Shown one piece after another: positions 21,831 through 32,707 of a stretch of 64,000 nucleotides of DNA; the stretch's first letter is position 1, and the number at the start of each line of letters is the position of its first letter. This DNA comes from Malania oleifera (taxonomy: Eukaryota; Streptophyta; Magnoliopsida; Santalales; Ximeniaceae), in NCBI RefSeq assembly GCF_029873635.1, contig NC_080421.1, positions 3,162,001-3,226,000 on the forward strand. Direction: 5' to 3'. A program made the translations under genes and the position numbers. The notes beneath the pieces are model-generated. The model was not told the DNA's origin and did no database searches. It saw nothing but the letters and a program-made list of their open reading frames with translations.

Positions 21831-22420
21831 TGTTAGAAATACTAATAATATAAAATGATAAATTTACAAATAAAAAATAATAAAAAAATCACGATTCACA
21901 AATAGGCTGAGGCACGGATATCTCGCTCTCTTTAAGGAGATTCAAGCCCTCTGCGATTTATTGGTTTAGCCCACGAACCGGTGCAGCAGATTTCCTAAAG
22001 ACTTATCTCCCCAGGATACAACAGCTTGATCTAATTTGTACGACTCACTCTAATTCTACACCTCCGAAGCTCCACTAAAAATATCTTTCTTTACTTGCCA
22101 AACTCTTTAGATTCAAGATAAGAATTATATGATGAGAATGAAGAGAAGAAATTGGTATATTGTGCTAATACTTAAAGGGTTTATTTATAAGCATAAAATG
22201 ACCTTTCATTCTCCATGTACTTAATAAATATGATATGTATATATCAAGTAAATACATACTTAGATCCAAGGTAAGTAAATTCATATAATTAATTATGCAT
22301 TTATCAAATACATGAATGAATGACCCTAATTAAATGTTGATGCATCACTCAATCCAAGGTATATGATTTTTTCCCAAGATAATAATAAAATAATATAATA
22401 ATATTAAAATACACCAACGA
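21831..22420 (-). repeat. 5' LTR of the deleted copia element
   Basis: 590 bp. The terminal CA has changed to GA. It lies 370 bp from the stop codon of the PP2C exon, so the element sits in or just past that gene's 3' untranslated region. Confidence 0.88.
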
Positions 22421-22789
22421 CTTACAATTTACAGAGCTGAAGATCTCCACAGAAGAAAGAGAAAAATAAAAAGGAAAGGGGAAAAAAGGGTAGAAATAAC
22501 TGTCCCGAGGAATACTATAACAGCTGACACCTTCAAGTTTCCTTCCCCAATTCTTTTTGATTTTGTTTTCACCCCACTCTGGCACAAATGAAGCTACTCA
22601 GAAGTATCAGTTCGCCATTGATGTTGTAGGGTACATTAAAGAATTGAAGGCCTGCTCCTCATATCTTGTTTGGAATTGGAGGCCATCTTGTATTCACACA
22701 GAGAGTAGTACAACAGAGAACAACATGAGAAGTAGCAACATCAGGATGTAATGCCAGTTTTCGTGGGTGCAGAGCAAGGAGCAAGAGTG
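22421..22789 (-). other. Probable 3' UTR of the PP2C gene
   Basis: Unique-looking sequence between the PP2C stop codon at 22790 and the copia LTR. No reading frame with a known motif. Assignment as 3' UTR is by position. Confidence 0.45.
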
Positions 22790-23011
22790 TTAGGGCGGAC
22801 GAATTCCACCTCCTCTCACAAATACACTAGGGGATTTGACTGAGCTAGCCCTGCTCACAAGATTTGAGTCAAGAAACAAAACAACCACCGTGATGTCATC
22901 GTGGAAATGCCGACGTGCCCCGCGCTCAATCTTCTTCAAATCTGAGTATCTCATTTCTCTCTTCCTTACTGCTTCTTGCAATGCAGATTTAACCAGTCTC
23001 CTGGCAATTCC
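22790..23011 (-). CDS. Protein phosphatase 2C, last coding exon only (partial)
   Basis: The exon is 222 nt: 73 codons plus TAA, in phase 0 after the acceptor TTTATGCAG/GG at 23012. It reads [20 protein letters not shown], then [20 protein letters not shown] and [11 protein letters not shown]. This is the C-terminal end of plant PP2Cs, with the metal-binding Asp of the conserved DDITV motif. The tail ([10 protein letters not shown]...GGGIRPP) is typical of the clade D PP2Cs that act at the plasma membrane on H+-ATPase. Family knowledge gives Mn/Mg-dependent Ser/Thr dephosphorylation. No upstream exon was found in the window. The intron is entered by a copia LTR only 60 bp upstream, so the gene is either split by a very large intron or a broken fragment. 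Confidence 0.88.
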   Translation of the reverse strand, partial: GIARRLVKSALQEAVRKREMRYSDLKKIERGARRHFHDDITVVVLFLDSNLVSRASSVKSPSVFVRGGGIRPP

Positions 23012-23071
23012 CTGCATAAAGAAGCAAATAAAAATAAAAATAAAAATTTCCCCCTTTACTTCTCATTAATC

Positions 23072-23708
23072 TGTTGGGTCCAGCTCCACATAAAAAAAAA
23101 GAGGGCCATGTGCGTGGAAGCCCATTAAGGCAATTAAAGTGTGTGCGCGGTATGAAGTGCCGGCCAATAGAGAGAGAAAAATTAAATCAGGAGCGTCGCA
23201 ACAGTGCGTGAGGCAGTGTGTGAGGCAGTGTGCAGTCTTTATCAATTCGATGATCGGAAGGTATTTTATGATCCGATTTTGCTGAAATTTGGAGAGAACG
23301 TTCAGGATTTGTCGACCTTCGATCTGGATGGTGGAGATCTATTTTAGAACTTTGGAGGACCTAATTTTGTATTACTGATTGTAACTGCATTCAGGTGACT
23401 TCTTTCTGCTCATTCTTATTTTATCGCGATTCTTTTGAAAATCCTTTTTCGCTCTAAGTTTGTGAGCATTTTTTGTGATTATACTACTATAATTTTTGCC
23501 TGTATTATTATGAAAATTTTATTGGATCTCATAGGTCCCGTGATTTTTACCCTTCACATTAGAGGGGTTTTTCACATTAAAAATTGTAGTATTCCTATTG
23601 TGGTGTGTGATTTATTATTATTGTTGGTTAGTTATTTTTTCTTGTCACATATTTAATTTTTGGGAAATATTTATCCACTATACTAGTTGTCTTGTTACTT
23701 TCCCAACA
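23072..23708 (+). repeat. 5' LTR of the truncated copia element
   Basis: 637 bp, TG...CA ends, directly followed by a Met-tRNA-type PBS. No 3' partner LTR was found. Confidence 0.85.
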
Positions 23709-24935
23709 AGTGGTATCAGAGCTTGATTCATATAAAATATGAAAGACAACTTCGTACTATGTGCAAGCTCACAGTTTCAAATTATTCTATTTGGAAATCA
23801 AAGATGGAGGATATTCTTTATTGTAAGGATTTATTTGATCCGATTGAGTTGGGTAGCGATAAGCCGAAAAAACAAACTAAAGCTGCCTTAAAGAAAATGC
23901 ATAGGAAAGTAGCTGGAAAAATCAGACAGTGGATGGATAATTGTATTTTTCATCATATGGCTTAAGAGACAGATACTCAAATACTTTGGAAGAAGTTTGA
24001 GAGTCTTTAAGAGGGAAAGACTGCTCACAACAAAGCTTTTGCAATTGGAAAGCTTGTAAATTTGAAACTTAGAGAAGCAAAATCTGTTACTGAGCATTTG
24101 AACGATTTTCAGAATTTGGTAAACCAATTAACCAATATGAAGATAATTTTAGATGATGAACTATAAGCTTTGTTGTTATTAAGTTCTTTGCCAAATAGTT
24201 GAGAGACTCATGTAGTATCTCTTAGCAACTCAACCCCAAACGGTGTGTTGATCCTGTCGTTTGTTAAAGATAACTTATTTAATGAAGAGACCAAAAGGAA
24301 AAAAATGAGTACAGATAATACCCAGGTACTTGTTACATAAGATAGGGGGAGAAACCGATACGAAAATGAAAGGGGTAGAAGTAAAAGTAGAAGCAAGTCA
24401 AGGTCAAGATTTAAAAATCTTGAGTGTCATTATTGTGGTAAAAATGCTCATATCAAGAAGTACTGTTACAAGTGGAAGAAAGAAAATAAAAGTAACAGTA
24501 ACAAGCAAAAAAAAAAAGGATCAGGATAATAATGATCGTGTTGCCACTACTATTGGAAATAATTTGATTCTTGCTTATGATGATAATGTAATTAGTGTTG
24601 GCTGTAATGAAAATAGTTGGGTGGTTGACAACAGTGCCTCTTTTCACGTGACATCAAGGAAGGATTTCTTTAGTTTATATACTTCCGATGATTTTGGAGT
24701 TTTGAAGATGGGAAACAATGTTGTGGTACCGATAGTTGGCACTGAACTGTTTACTTAAAGACTGACAAAAAAACATAATTGGTACTCAATAATGTCAAGC
24801 ATGCTCCTAGTGTTCGTCTGCATTTGATATCTGCTGGAAGACTTGATGATGATGGATATTGCAACTTCTTTGGTAATGGACAATGGAGACTTACGAGAGG
24901 AAATTTAATTGTGGTCCAAGGTAACTTGGAGTAAC
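23072..24935 (+). mobile_element. Copia retrotransposon, 5' part (LTR, gag, protease), 3'-truncated
   Basis: The 5' LTR at 23072-23708 starts TGTTGGGTCC and ends CCCAACA. It is followed by the primer-binding site TGGTATCAGAGC (23711-23722). Gag follows in broken frames (TVSNYSIWKSKMEDILYCKD, then a UBN2-like helix region). A zinc knuckle lies at about 24425-24465 (CHYCGKNAHIKKYC). A protease at about 24610-24660 reads SWVVDNSASFH, where the usual DSGA has become DNSA. The pre-integrase segment (APSVRLHLISAGRLDDDGY) runs to about 24930, where similarity stops. At least five in-frame stops show it is dead. It lies in the PP2C intron. Confidence 0.85.
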
Positions 24936-25615
24936 TTTTCATATATATTGTTATATACAAAGATCATACATTCTTTCATTGCAAAAGAAATTTTATTGAG
25001 AATATTACATTCACTACATTGAGCTTCAAGTTATATCTTAAGAGTGTGTTTAGGACTTCACTTGTACACATTAGCTTGTTAAGAAGCATTTGAGTGTATC
25101 CGAAAAGTTTTATCAATTGCATTTACGGTTCCGGATGTGAATAGGGGAGGAGGAAGCTACGCCTCTTGTAAGCAGCAGATTGTAAGGAGGAAGTTGTGCC
25201 TCTTGTAAGCAGCCGATTGTAACAGGAAGTTCCATCCCAATTTAAGGAGCAAATTAGTGAATCCTTGGGTAGTTTTCCCAAGGTGAGGACGTAGGCCGGA
25301 GTAGGCCGAACCTTGTGAAAATCCGGAGTTTGTCTCTCTCTATTTCTTTATCTCTTTTTAATTTCGACTCGCGTTTAACTATTTATTTCATATTTGCTTA
25401 TTGTGAATGTCCTAAATATTTGTCATGTTTGGAATTGATTGGGTAATACTGATTGTTTGGGATATACACTGATTGAATCTATTGAGTTGTGTGATACTGA
25501 AATCTGTGCATCTCCAAACTTGTGTTTGTATGGTTGTTCCATTTTAAAATTAAGGCTTAAAGACTTAAAAATTAAAAAATACCCAATTCACCCCCTCTTG
25601 GGATTACACCTAATT
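24936..25615 (+). repeat. Probable LTR fragment of another copia family
   Basis: Two near-repeats of CCTCTTGTAAGCAGC (about 25158 and 25199) and an end resembling large copia LTRs (AATTCACCCCCTCTTGGGAT near 25586) suggest the 3' part of a LTR. No coding frame. Confidence 0.5.
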
Positions 25616-25639
25616 TCATACGATCTCCAATCCCATTCA

Positions 25640-25925
25640 TTTCAGCATTACAATGCGCACCGACCAATTTGTCAGGTCTGCAACAAGGTCGGCCATATTG
25701 CTCTTCAGTTTTGATAACGTTTCAACCATGCGTACCAATTTGAAGCTCCCAGCAATTTCTCTGCTCACTACACTGCTCAGACTCCATTTTCTAAATCGAT
25801 TTGGTACCCCGATTCTACAACCACTCATCATATCACAAATGACCTCTTTAACTTGAACTTATCTTTTGAAGCATATGCAGGTGGTGAGACCATGCGGGTG
25901 GGTGATGACAATGGACTTCCTGTAA
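25640..25925 (+). mobile_element. Copia gag zinc knuckle/protease fragment
   Basis: The frame reads RPICQVCNKVGHIALQ, a CCHC knuckle whose last Cys is displaced by a frameshift. It continues with FNRFNHAYQ and then WYPDSTTTHHITNDLFNLNL, a copia protease in which the catalytic DSG triad is altered to DST. It is a short dead fragment interrupted at about 25925. Confidence 0.75.
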
Positions 25926-26620
25926 CGATCTACTACTTATATAACATTTTTTTCCTTTTCTTTATATAAACATAATTACCATCTGTCTGAGATACTACCG
26001 AAAACATCTTAGGCTCAAAAGAGCATCGAGGAAACTCTGTATGTCATACACACCTAAGCAGCGGTATACAAGAAATTATAAACTGTCATCTATACAATAC
26101 CAGAAAGCTGTAATATTCTGCAGTATATTTACAACACAAAATACCCAGTGACAACATGAAAAACCTAGGATCTACCCCAACTCACTGGCACCAAAATACA
26201 CCTACCCTTTTAGCAAGGGCAGCACAAGACAACTTCCACCCGCGAGCTTGATTTGCTCGCCTAACTGGATCTTCTAAAAAATAATAAGTCACTAGGATGA
26301 GACAACGCTCAGTAAGAGGAAATATGTTATTACTAGTGTGTGGCGGCTGAGTTATACGTTTAATATACTAAAATAATACTAATATTGTAATATGAGTAAG
26401 TTGATAAATTTTACAGAGCATATGCAATGTAGTTTAAAATACAACTGTGTATCTGAGTTTGCTATCTGTACATACAACTAATATGATAATATAAATTACT
26501 GCTATGTGATATATTTGTACATATAACCCCTCATGACAGGGTTGTGCGGCCCGTAGGCTGGACTTACTCTCGTTGGCCTACCAGGTAAGTCAATATGAAT
26601 CTAACATCTGCCAATCTGGT
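25920..26620. repeat. LTR-like sequence, probably gypsy
   Basis: It begins TGTAACGATCTACTAC inside the copia fragment and continues through CGCTCAGTAAGAGG-type and TGACAGGGTTGTGCGGCCCG-type blocks that resemble plant gypsy LTRs. It ends where the next copia element begins. There is no coding region, and orientation is not clear. Confidence 0.45.
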
Positions 26621-29600
26621 CCACTGGTACAAACCATGGCATACATGAGACTTCCAATGGTTGAGGTGTAAGGTACCTTAGCCATGAAATCCTTCTCTTC
26701 ATCTGTCTGGGGAATCTAATCCTTGGAGAGGCGAAAGTGTCCTACCAAAGGTGTACTTACCACTTTGGCGCTACTCATGTTAAACCTTTGTAAAACATGG
26801 CTAATGTACTCCGATTGAGATAACTGCAACGTTCCCTATCGCTTATCTCTAGAAATTTGCATTCCAAGTATCTGCTTCGTTGAGCCTAAGTCCTTCATGT
26901 CAAACTCTTTTGACAATTGCTACTTCAATTTCTTGATCTCTTCTATATTTGGTCCTGTGATTAGCACGTCATCCATATATTACAACAGAATGATATAGAT
27001 ATATTGATACCTCTTGAAGTAGTAAAAGTGGTCGGCGTTGCACTTTAGAAAATCATTCCTGTGCATAAAGCCATCAAATTTTCGATACCATTGTCTAGGA
27101 GCTTGTTTGATACCGTACAAGCTTTTCTTTAACCTGCACACTAGATTCTCTTTACCTTTATCTGAGAATCCTTCTAGCTGATGCATGTAAATTTTCTCAT
27201 CAAGATCACCATGAAGAAATGTCATCTTCACATCCAACTGCTCGAGATGTAAGCCCTCTAAGGCAATAGTGTTCAAGACTGATCTGATGGTTGTCAGCTC
27301 CACAACTGGTGCAAAGATGTCAATGTGGTCAATTCCTTCCTTCTGTTCGAAGCCTTCGACTACCAACCGAGCCTTGTACCTCCTAGAACTGTCATGCTCC
27401 TCTTTGATTTTGTACACCCACTTGTTTTGAAGGGCATTCTTACCTTTGGGCAACTCAGCTAGTTCCCACGTTCTATTGGAGGTGAAGAACTTCATCTCGT
27501 CCTTCATCGCAAGCTCTCACTTGCTCACTTCTGCCACCTGACATGCTTTATCATAGCATTCGAACTCTCCTCCATTTGTAAGAAGTAAAAAAATATATAC
27601 CTTCTATTTGGTACATGGGACCGAGAAGATCTCCTAAGCTCTGGAGCTGGAGTAGGAGGTTTTAGTGCAACGATCTACTCCATTAGTTCCTCTGCCTGAG
27701 GATTCTTGGCATTCTATTGTTGTATCCCGACACATTATGGGACATCATCCATATCTACATAGGTTGACTATCTCTGAACTAGTTCGGTGGATTCTGCTGC
27801 GTACCTGTCTTTGTACATCACCTTTCTGTTGAAAATCACGTCTCTGCTTCTGATCACTTCTTGTTTTCATCATCCCAAATGTGATACCCATATTCTTCTT
27901 CATTGTAACCGACGAAGGTGCATTTCCAAGATTTAGGATCAAGCTTGTTTCTGACTTGATCACTGATATGTACATATGCAACACAACCAAAAACTTTCAA
28001 ATGTGAAAGTCTCACCTTTTTTTCACTCCATACCTCTTTTGGTATACGGTGGTACAATGGTACTAATGAACCCTTGTTAATCAAGTATGCTACTGTGCTG
28101 ACTACTTCTGCCCAGAACTGCAATGGTAAGTCTGACTGTATACACATGCCTCTGGCTCTTTCAATCAACGTTCAGTTTATCCGCTCAGCTACGCCGTTGT
28201 GTTGACGTGTACCTGGCACAGTTCTTTCAATCCTTATACCGTGTTCATAGCAGAATTTCTTGAACCTAGTGTCTTCATTCTCACCACCATTGTCTGTTCT
28301 CGGCTTCTTGATTCGTTTTCAACCATAGCTTTTCATACCCTGAAAGTTTCAAAGACTTTCGACTTATACTTCAAAAAGTGAACTCATACCGTCCGAGAAT
28401 GATCATCAATGAACGTGACGAAGTAATTCCTTCTGCCTATGGATGAGATGGACATCAGTCCCCATACATCTGAGTGGAGTAATTCTAATCTCTTATTCTT
28501 TGGGGCATGAGTGTTTGTCTGGAAACTGACCCTCTTCTGTTTCCCGAATATGCAATTCTCACACATGTCAATCTCGATCGATCATAGACCACTTAATTTT
28601 CCCTTTGAGTGCATCACCCTGAGTCCTTTCTCACTCTTGTGACCGAATCGTTAGTGCCAGATGTTACTATCATCATTACCTGCAACAACTGAAATAGACA
28701 TGGAGGCATTGGAGGTTAGATAAAGTGTTCTGCTTTTCTTACCTCGCGCAATCTTTAATACACCCTTTGAAACCTTGCATTCATCTCCAATGAATGTCGT
28801 CATGTATCCCTTATCTGCTAGTTGACCAAATGAAATCAAATTCCTTCTCAAGTCTAGAATATATCTAACATCCTTCAGCTTCCATACTGACATGTTTATC
28901 TTGATCTTCACAACTCCCTTACCGGCTATGTCGCAGGGTTGATCGTGCCAAGGTCCACCTTACCGAAATTACCTGGTGTGTACTTCTTTAAGCAATCTCT
29001 GTTGCAAGTGGCATGAAATGAGGCTCCAGAGTCTAAGACCCAAGAATCCTGCTTGCTTTCCAGAGAGCATATCAATGCATCTTTTTCTCCTAAGGAAGAG
29101 GTGAGATTTGTTTCTGTCTTCACCTCAGATTCCTTTCTTGGACTTTTGCACTAGTTTCTGAAATGTCTGGCCTTTCCACAGTTCCAGTACTCAACGTTCT
29201 TTGTGCCCTAGGAACCTCTGGGATTTCTGAATCTAGATCGCCTGGTCCTAGATTTGTCGCGATTGTTCGATCGTCTATGCCCGTTTCCTTTTCCTCGACT
29301 TTCCACATTCAAGGCTAAACTTGAAGTGGAGGCATTGTTCGGCTGCATTCTGATCTCTTTTGTCAAAATCATACTAATGATCTCGTCGTACTTTAGCTTC
29401 GATTTTCTTACGGAGCTACTGATTGCAGTAACAATACCTTTCCAACTCTTAGGCAACTGATTGAGAATCAGTAGGGCACGGATCTCACTGTCAAATGTAA
29501 TTCCAACTAAGGCGAGTTGATTTAATAGCTCGTTGAAATTATTCAAGTGTCTACTAAAACTTTCACCTGCAGACATGCTCATAGTAAACAATCTTTTCAT

Positions 29601-31005
29601 CAAGTGTACCTTATTCGCGGCTCATGACTGCTCGTCCATATTAGATAGCGCATACATAAGGGACTTGGTGGTTGTCAAGTACTTGATGTTGAAAACAACA
29701 GACTCTACCAACGTCATTCTGATAGCTCCAAGAGCTTTTTGGTCAAACAACTCCCACTCGCTTTCCTTAATGGATTCTGGCTTCTCCTTCAATGGTAAGT
29801 GCAACTCCTTACCAAACAAGTAGTATTCAATCTGCATTTTCTAGAAACCAAAATTTGTGTCATCAAACATCTCGATTTGTGAGCTCTTTTCATTTGACAT
29901 CTCGATTTGCCAATCTAGATACGGAATCAACTCAAACGGACAGCACGGTTGGATCTGAAATGGCTGAAAACCTTAGAAATTGTTCAAGTAGTTTAAAAAA
30001 CGGACCCGAAATGGCTCTGAAAAGCCTGCTTAAAGATCTGGTCAAATCTAGTCAACTATAACGGAATATTCATATGACTGTCGGAATATTCCAAAAGGTG
30101 TTAGTAACGCCATTAACTGACGTCGTTTGTTGGCGCGGTAGTGTGGGGCCCACTGCTGACTTGGCTCTGCAGGGCCCACCTGTTGGCATGTTACTATGGG
30201 TCCCAGTGGCTGACGTGGCAGCTTACATGGCGTGGGCCTAGGGTGACAAGGCAGCTAACTTAGCCGCTGACTCAACGCTGAGGTGGGGCTGACTAGGCGC
30301 TGACAGTGGGTTGACGAGGCATGGGGCCCAACTGACTTTGCACTGACGTGGACGGGTGATGTGGCACTGATGTCACGTCATCTTCTTCCTTCCATTGCTT
30401 CACTAGCCGTTTGCCGGCGCGTGGCCGCGCGTGGAATGACCTGCCGATCACTTGCCGGTGCGTGAAGGCGCGTGCGGGCGTGTGGAAACGTCGTCTATAT
30501 GTTGGTGGCGCGTGCGGTGCCATCTGAGCTCGTTTCGAGCTCCGGTTACCACTATTGGCTTCTTCTCAATGAGAGGAACACGGTGGTGGGCTCAAAACTG
30601 AGTTTTAGGCTACTGGACAAAGGTTTCAATCCAGGAATTTTTTTTCCCAACTGACGATTTTGCTCCAACCTCGCTCTGATACCAATTGTTGGGGTGGATA
30701 TCTAGAAGCAATAATCACACAAGGGAAAATAACAAACAAAATGGAACACCGGATTTACGTGGTTCGATCGAATCGACCTACGTCCACGAAGCACACACCA
30801 CTTTACTATAATTGGAAGAACAATACTACACTCCCTACACACTTCCACCCGCATATATATATACACGGATGGGGGAGTAAAATTTAAACAAGGTAGCTAC
30901 AATTTCAACATAGTCGGCAGAGCTTGGTGGCCTTCGGTCTTCAATGTCAAAGAACACGGCTAGGTTGGTGTGGTTGTCGACGACTCCACACCTGCAATCT
31001 TAACA
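26620..31005 (-). mobile_element. Copia retrotransposon, 5' LTR to reverse transcriptase, 3'-truncated
   Basis: Minus strand order is as follows. The LTR is 31005-30687 and the PBS (TGGTATCAGAGC) is about 30683-30672. Gag runs from about 29900 (MSNEKSSQIEMFDDTNFGF, then an amber stop where Trp is usual) to 29208. Protease lies at 29123-28926 (SWVLDSGASFHAT, intact DSGA). The pre-integrase zinc region and integrase span 28911-27854 (CENCIFGKQKRVSF; FVTFIDDHSRTV; QFWAEVVSTVAYLINKGS). Reverse transcriptase spans 27507-26980 (ALQNKWVYKIKEEHD; HLEQLDVKMTFLHGDL; SLYGIKQAPRQWY) and continues to about 26640. The YMDD box is preceded by a stop. RNase H and the 3' LTR are lost. Many frameshifts show it is inactive. 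Confidence 0.9.
30687..31005 (-). repeat. 5' LTR of the copia element (short form)
   Basis: 319 bp, TGTTGGGG to CTTAACA. Same family as the 530-bp solo LTR at 15412, lacking its central CA/CT-rich block. Confidence 0.85.
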
Positions 31006-32220
31006 ATGCATTCCAAGCTACTATTACTGCTGCAGCTGGAGGTTTTGCTTCCAACAAATCCTTTAATGTTGCGATAAAGTCAGAGGAAGGGAAATAGATG
31101 AGAGGGCTACTCCTTCAATGGGCAAGGAGAAAGAAGCAAATGGGCATCCTTCAATGACCAAGGAGATGCCAACACATGACCGATCCAAATCAGGACAAGA
31201 GGATCAAACCCCCATTAAATTAGGCACGGGCAAGCAGTAGAGAACAAAACTGAGAGTTGTAGCACTTGAACTTCTGAATGGTTGAGATCCAATTTATTGG
31301 CGGTAGAGCCCAAGAGATGGTTTGTAAGCATTAGAGTGTTCGAAAGTTCCATTTGACCAGACAACTCTTTGGAAGTATAGTAGTGAGAGGTGCCATTGAT
31401 TCTTTCCTGTTCTCCACTGTTTCAATAATCTCACTTTAAACTTGTGCCTTCTGTAATTTTAGTACCCAGTATGATTTTGTTTATAAAATACTTGGGGATT
31501 ATTTAAGCTCTATGATGTTCAAACGCCCTCATCCAATTTCATTGGCTTATCCGAAGGATAGTGTAGTTCCCACGGAAGCGTGCTAGGAAAATAAATCAAC
31601 ACAGAGGCTAACCTGCATCACAGCATCAGTGGAGCCTCGTGGAACCCACTTGCACAGGAGCCTGAGGGTCATTGGGCTCGCTCCTTTTCTTTTCTTTTTT
31701 TTTATCCTTCCAAATACTTGGAAGGTCACTTTTTACCCAAAAAATATAAAAATTTACATGATGAAATTGGATGGTTAATGAGTCCATATAACCTGATTGG
31801 TGTTTGAATTTAGATATTGTGTTCTCTTGGATATTAAATTATGAAGAAAAAAATATTTGAGTTTGACCGAGTGAAGCTTATAAGCTTGGGATCAGCTTGA
31901 AAATTCAAACCCAGGTTTAAAACTTTTAGCTTGCCAATTCTCATTCTCGTATATAATAGTAGTAGGAGCCTTCGTTCCTCTGGAGACATCATATCATAGG
32001 TTTTCCTATAAAATAAAAAATAAAAAACATATTACAACAGAAAAAAATTATCAATCCAATTGTTGACATGCTGGACAAGGCCTTGTATTTAGACTTTTCT
32101 TATTTTTACCACATTTAAGTTTCCCAACAAAAGCAGATATTTTGTTGTTTCAACTGAAATTCTTAAAGAGTCGCATCAAATTAACCAAACAAATCTTTGC
32201 CAATGGCCAAACGAATTTGA
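31006..32220. other. Intergenic DNA downstream of the DnaJ gene
   Basis: No gene is recognised. The first 80 bp (31006-31083) form an open plus-strand frame (AFQATITAAAGGFASNKSFN...stop) that looks coding-like, but it is too short to assign. The rest is AT-rich. Confidence 0.4.
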
Positions 32221-32610
32221 CAACAAAATAAAATTCCATCAGCCCTTTGCTGGCCAGAGCCAAAAAGAGAGCTCATAAATCACCAAAACAAGAAGCAATG
32301 TTTCATTATCATGTAATAATAATATCGATATATGTACAATATAAGCTAAAACCCATAATAAGATGACCCACGATGGCCTCAAATGATTAAATGTAATGGA
32401 GTCTTGAGGAAGGAAAATATTACACACCTCTCTTAAGAAAAGGGGAAAAAAATCAAAATTGCAACCCAAAATTTCTTCTACAAAACTCCCAAAACTAGTT
32501 GGGTGGGTCATTTCTCAAATACCATCTACTCGTCCATTCACTTTTCTTCAAGCTTGGCATGAACTACAATAATTTATATGACTGAATGGGGGCTACTATG
32601 GTCGATCTCT
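32221..32610 (-). other. Probable 3' UTR of the DnaJ gene
   Basis: Non-coding DNA after the DnaJ stop codon (TAA at 32613-32611). A polyadenylation site cannot be fixed. Confidence 0.4.
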
Positions 32611-32707
32611 TTATCTCGATGCTCCAGCAGCAGCACTCTTATCATACTCCCCTTGCTCTTCCTTGGAAAACTCTTCAATAAGTTGACGTTGTCTTTGTGT
32701 CAAGCTC
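32611..32707 (-). CDS. GFA2: DnaJ last exon
   Basis: 97 nt. Encodes [20 protein letters not shown], then [11 protein letters not shown] and TAA. Confidence 0.88.

Larger units (their letters stand above)
19147..22420 (-). mobile_element. Copia retrotransposon with both LTRs and a large internal deletion
   Basis: The LTRs are 19147-19744 and 21831-22420, both TGTTAGAAATAC...CACCAAC(A/G)A. A polypurine tract (minus strand AAATGAGGGGGAATT, about 19745-19758) abuts the left LTR, so the element reads on the minus strand. Going inward from the right LTR there is a gag zinc knuckle (CNVCGKSGHITR, about 21430) and a protease motif ([10 protein letters not shown], about 21290-21270). Next come the end of reverse transcriptase and RNase H (21088-20309, with GEYNSIISSLRYA and VSYIKSSENLADPLTKAL). 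Integrase and most of reverse transcriptase are missing. Expected PBS sequence next to the right LTR is also absent. Stops interrupt all frames. Target duplication is at best CTTA, so the element is old. Confidence 0.85.

Noticed and set aside
31006..31083. Short coding-like frame (AFQATITAAAGGFASN) as the end of a transcription factor gene
   Set aside because: Only 26 codons with weak resemblance and no flanking exon. Not enough to assign.
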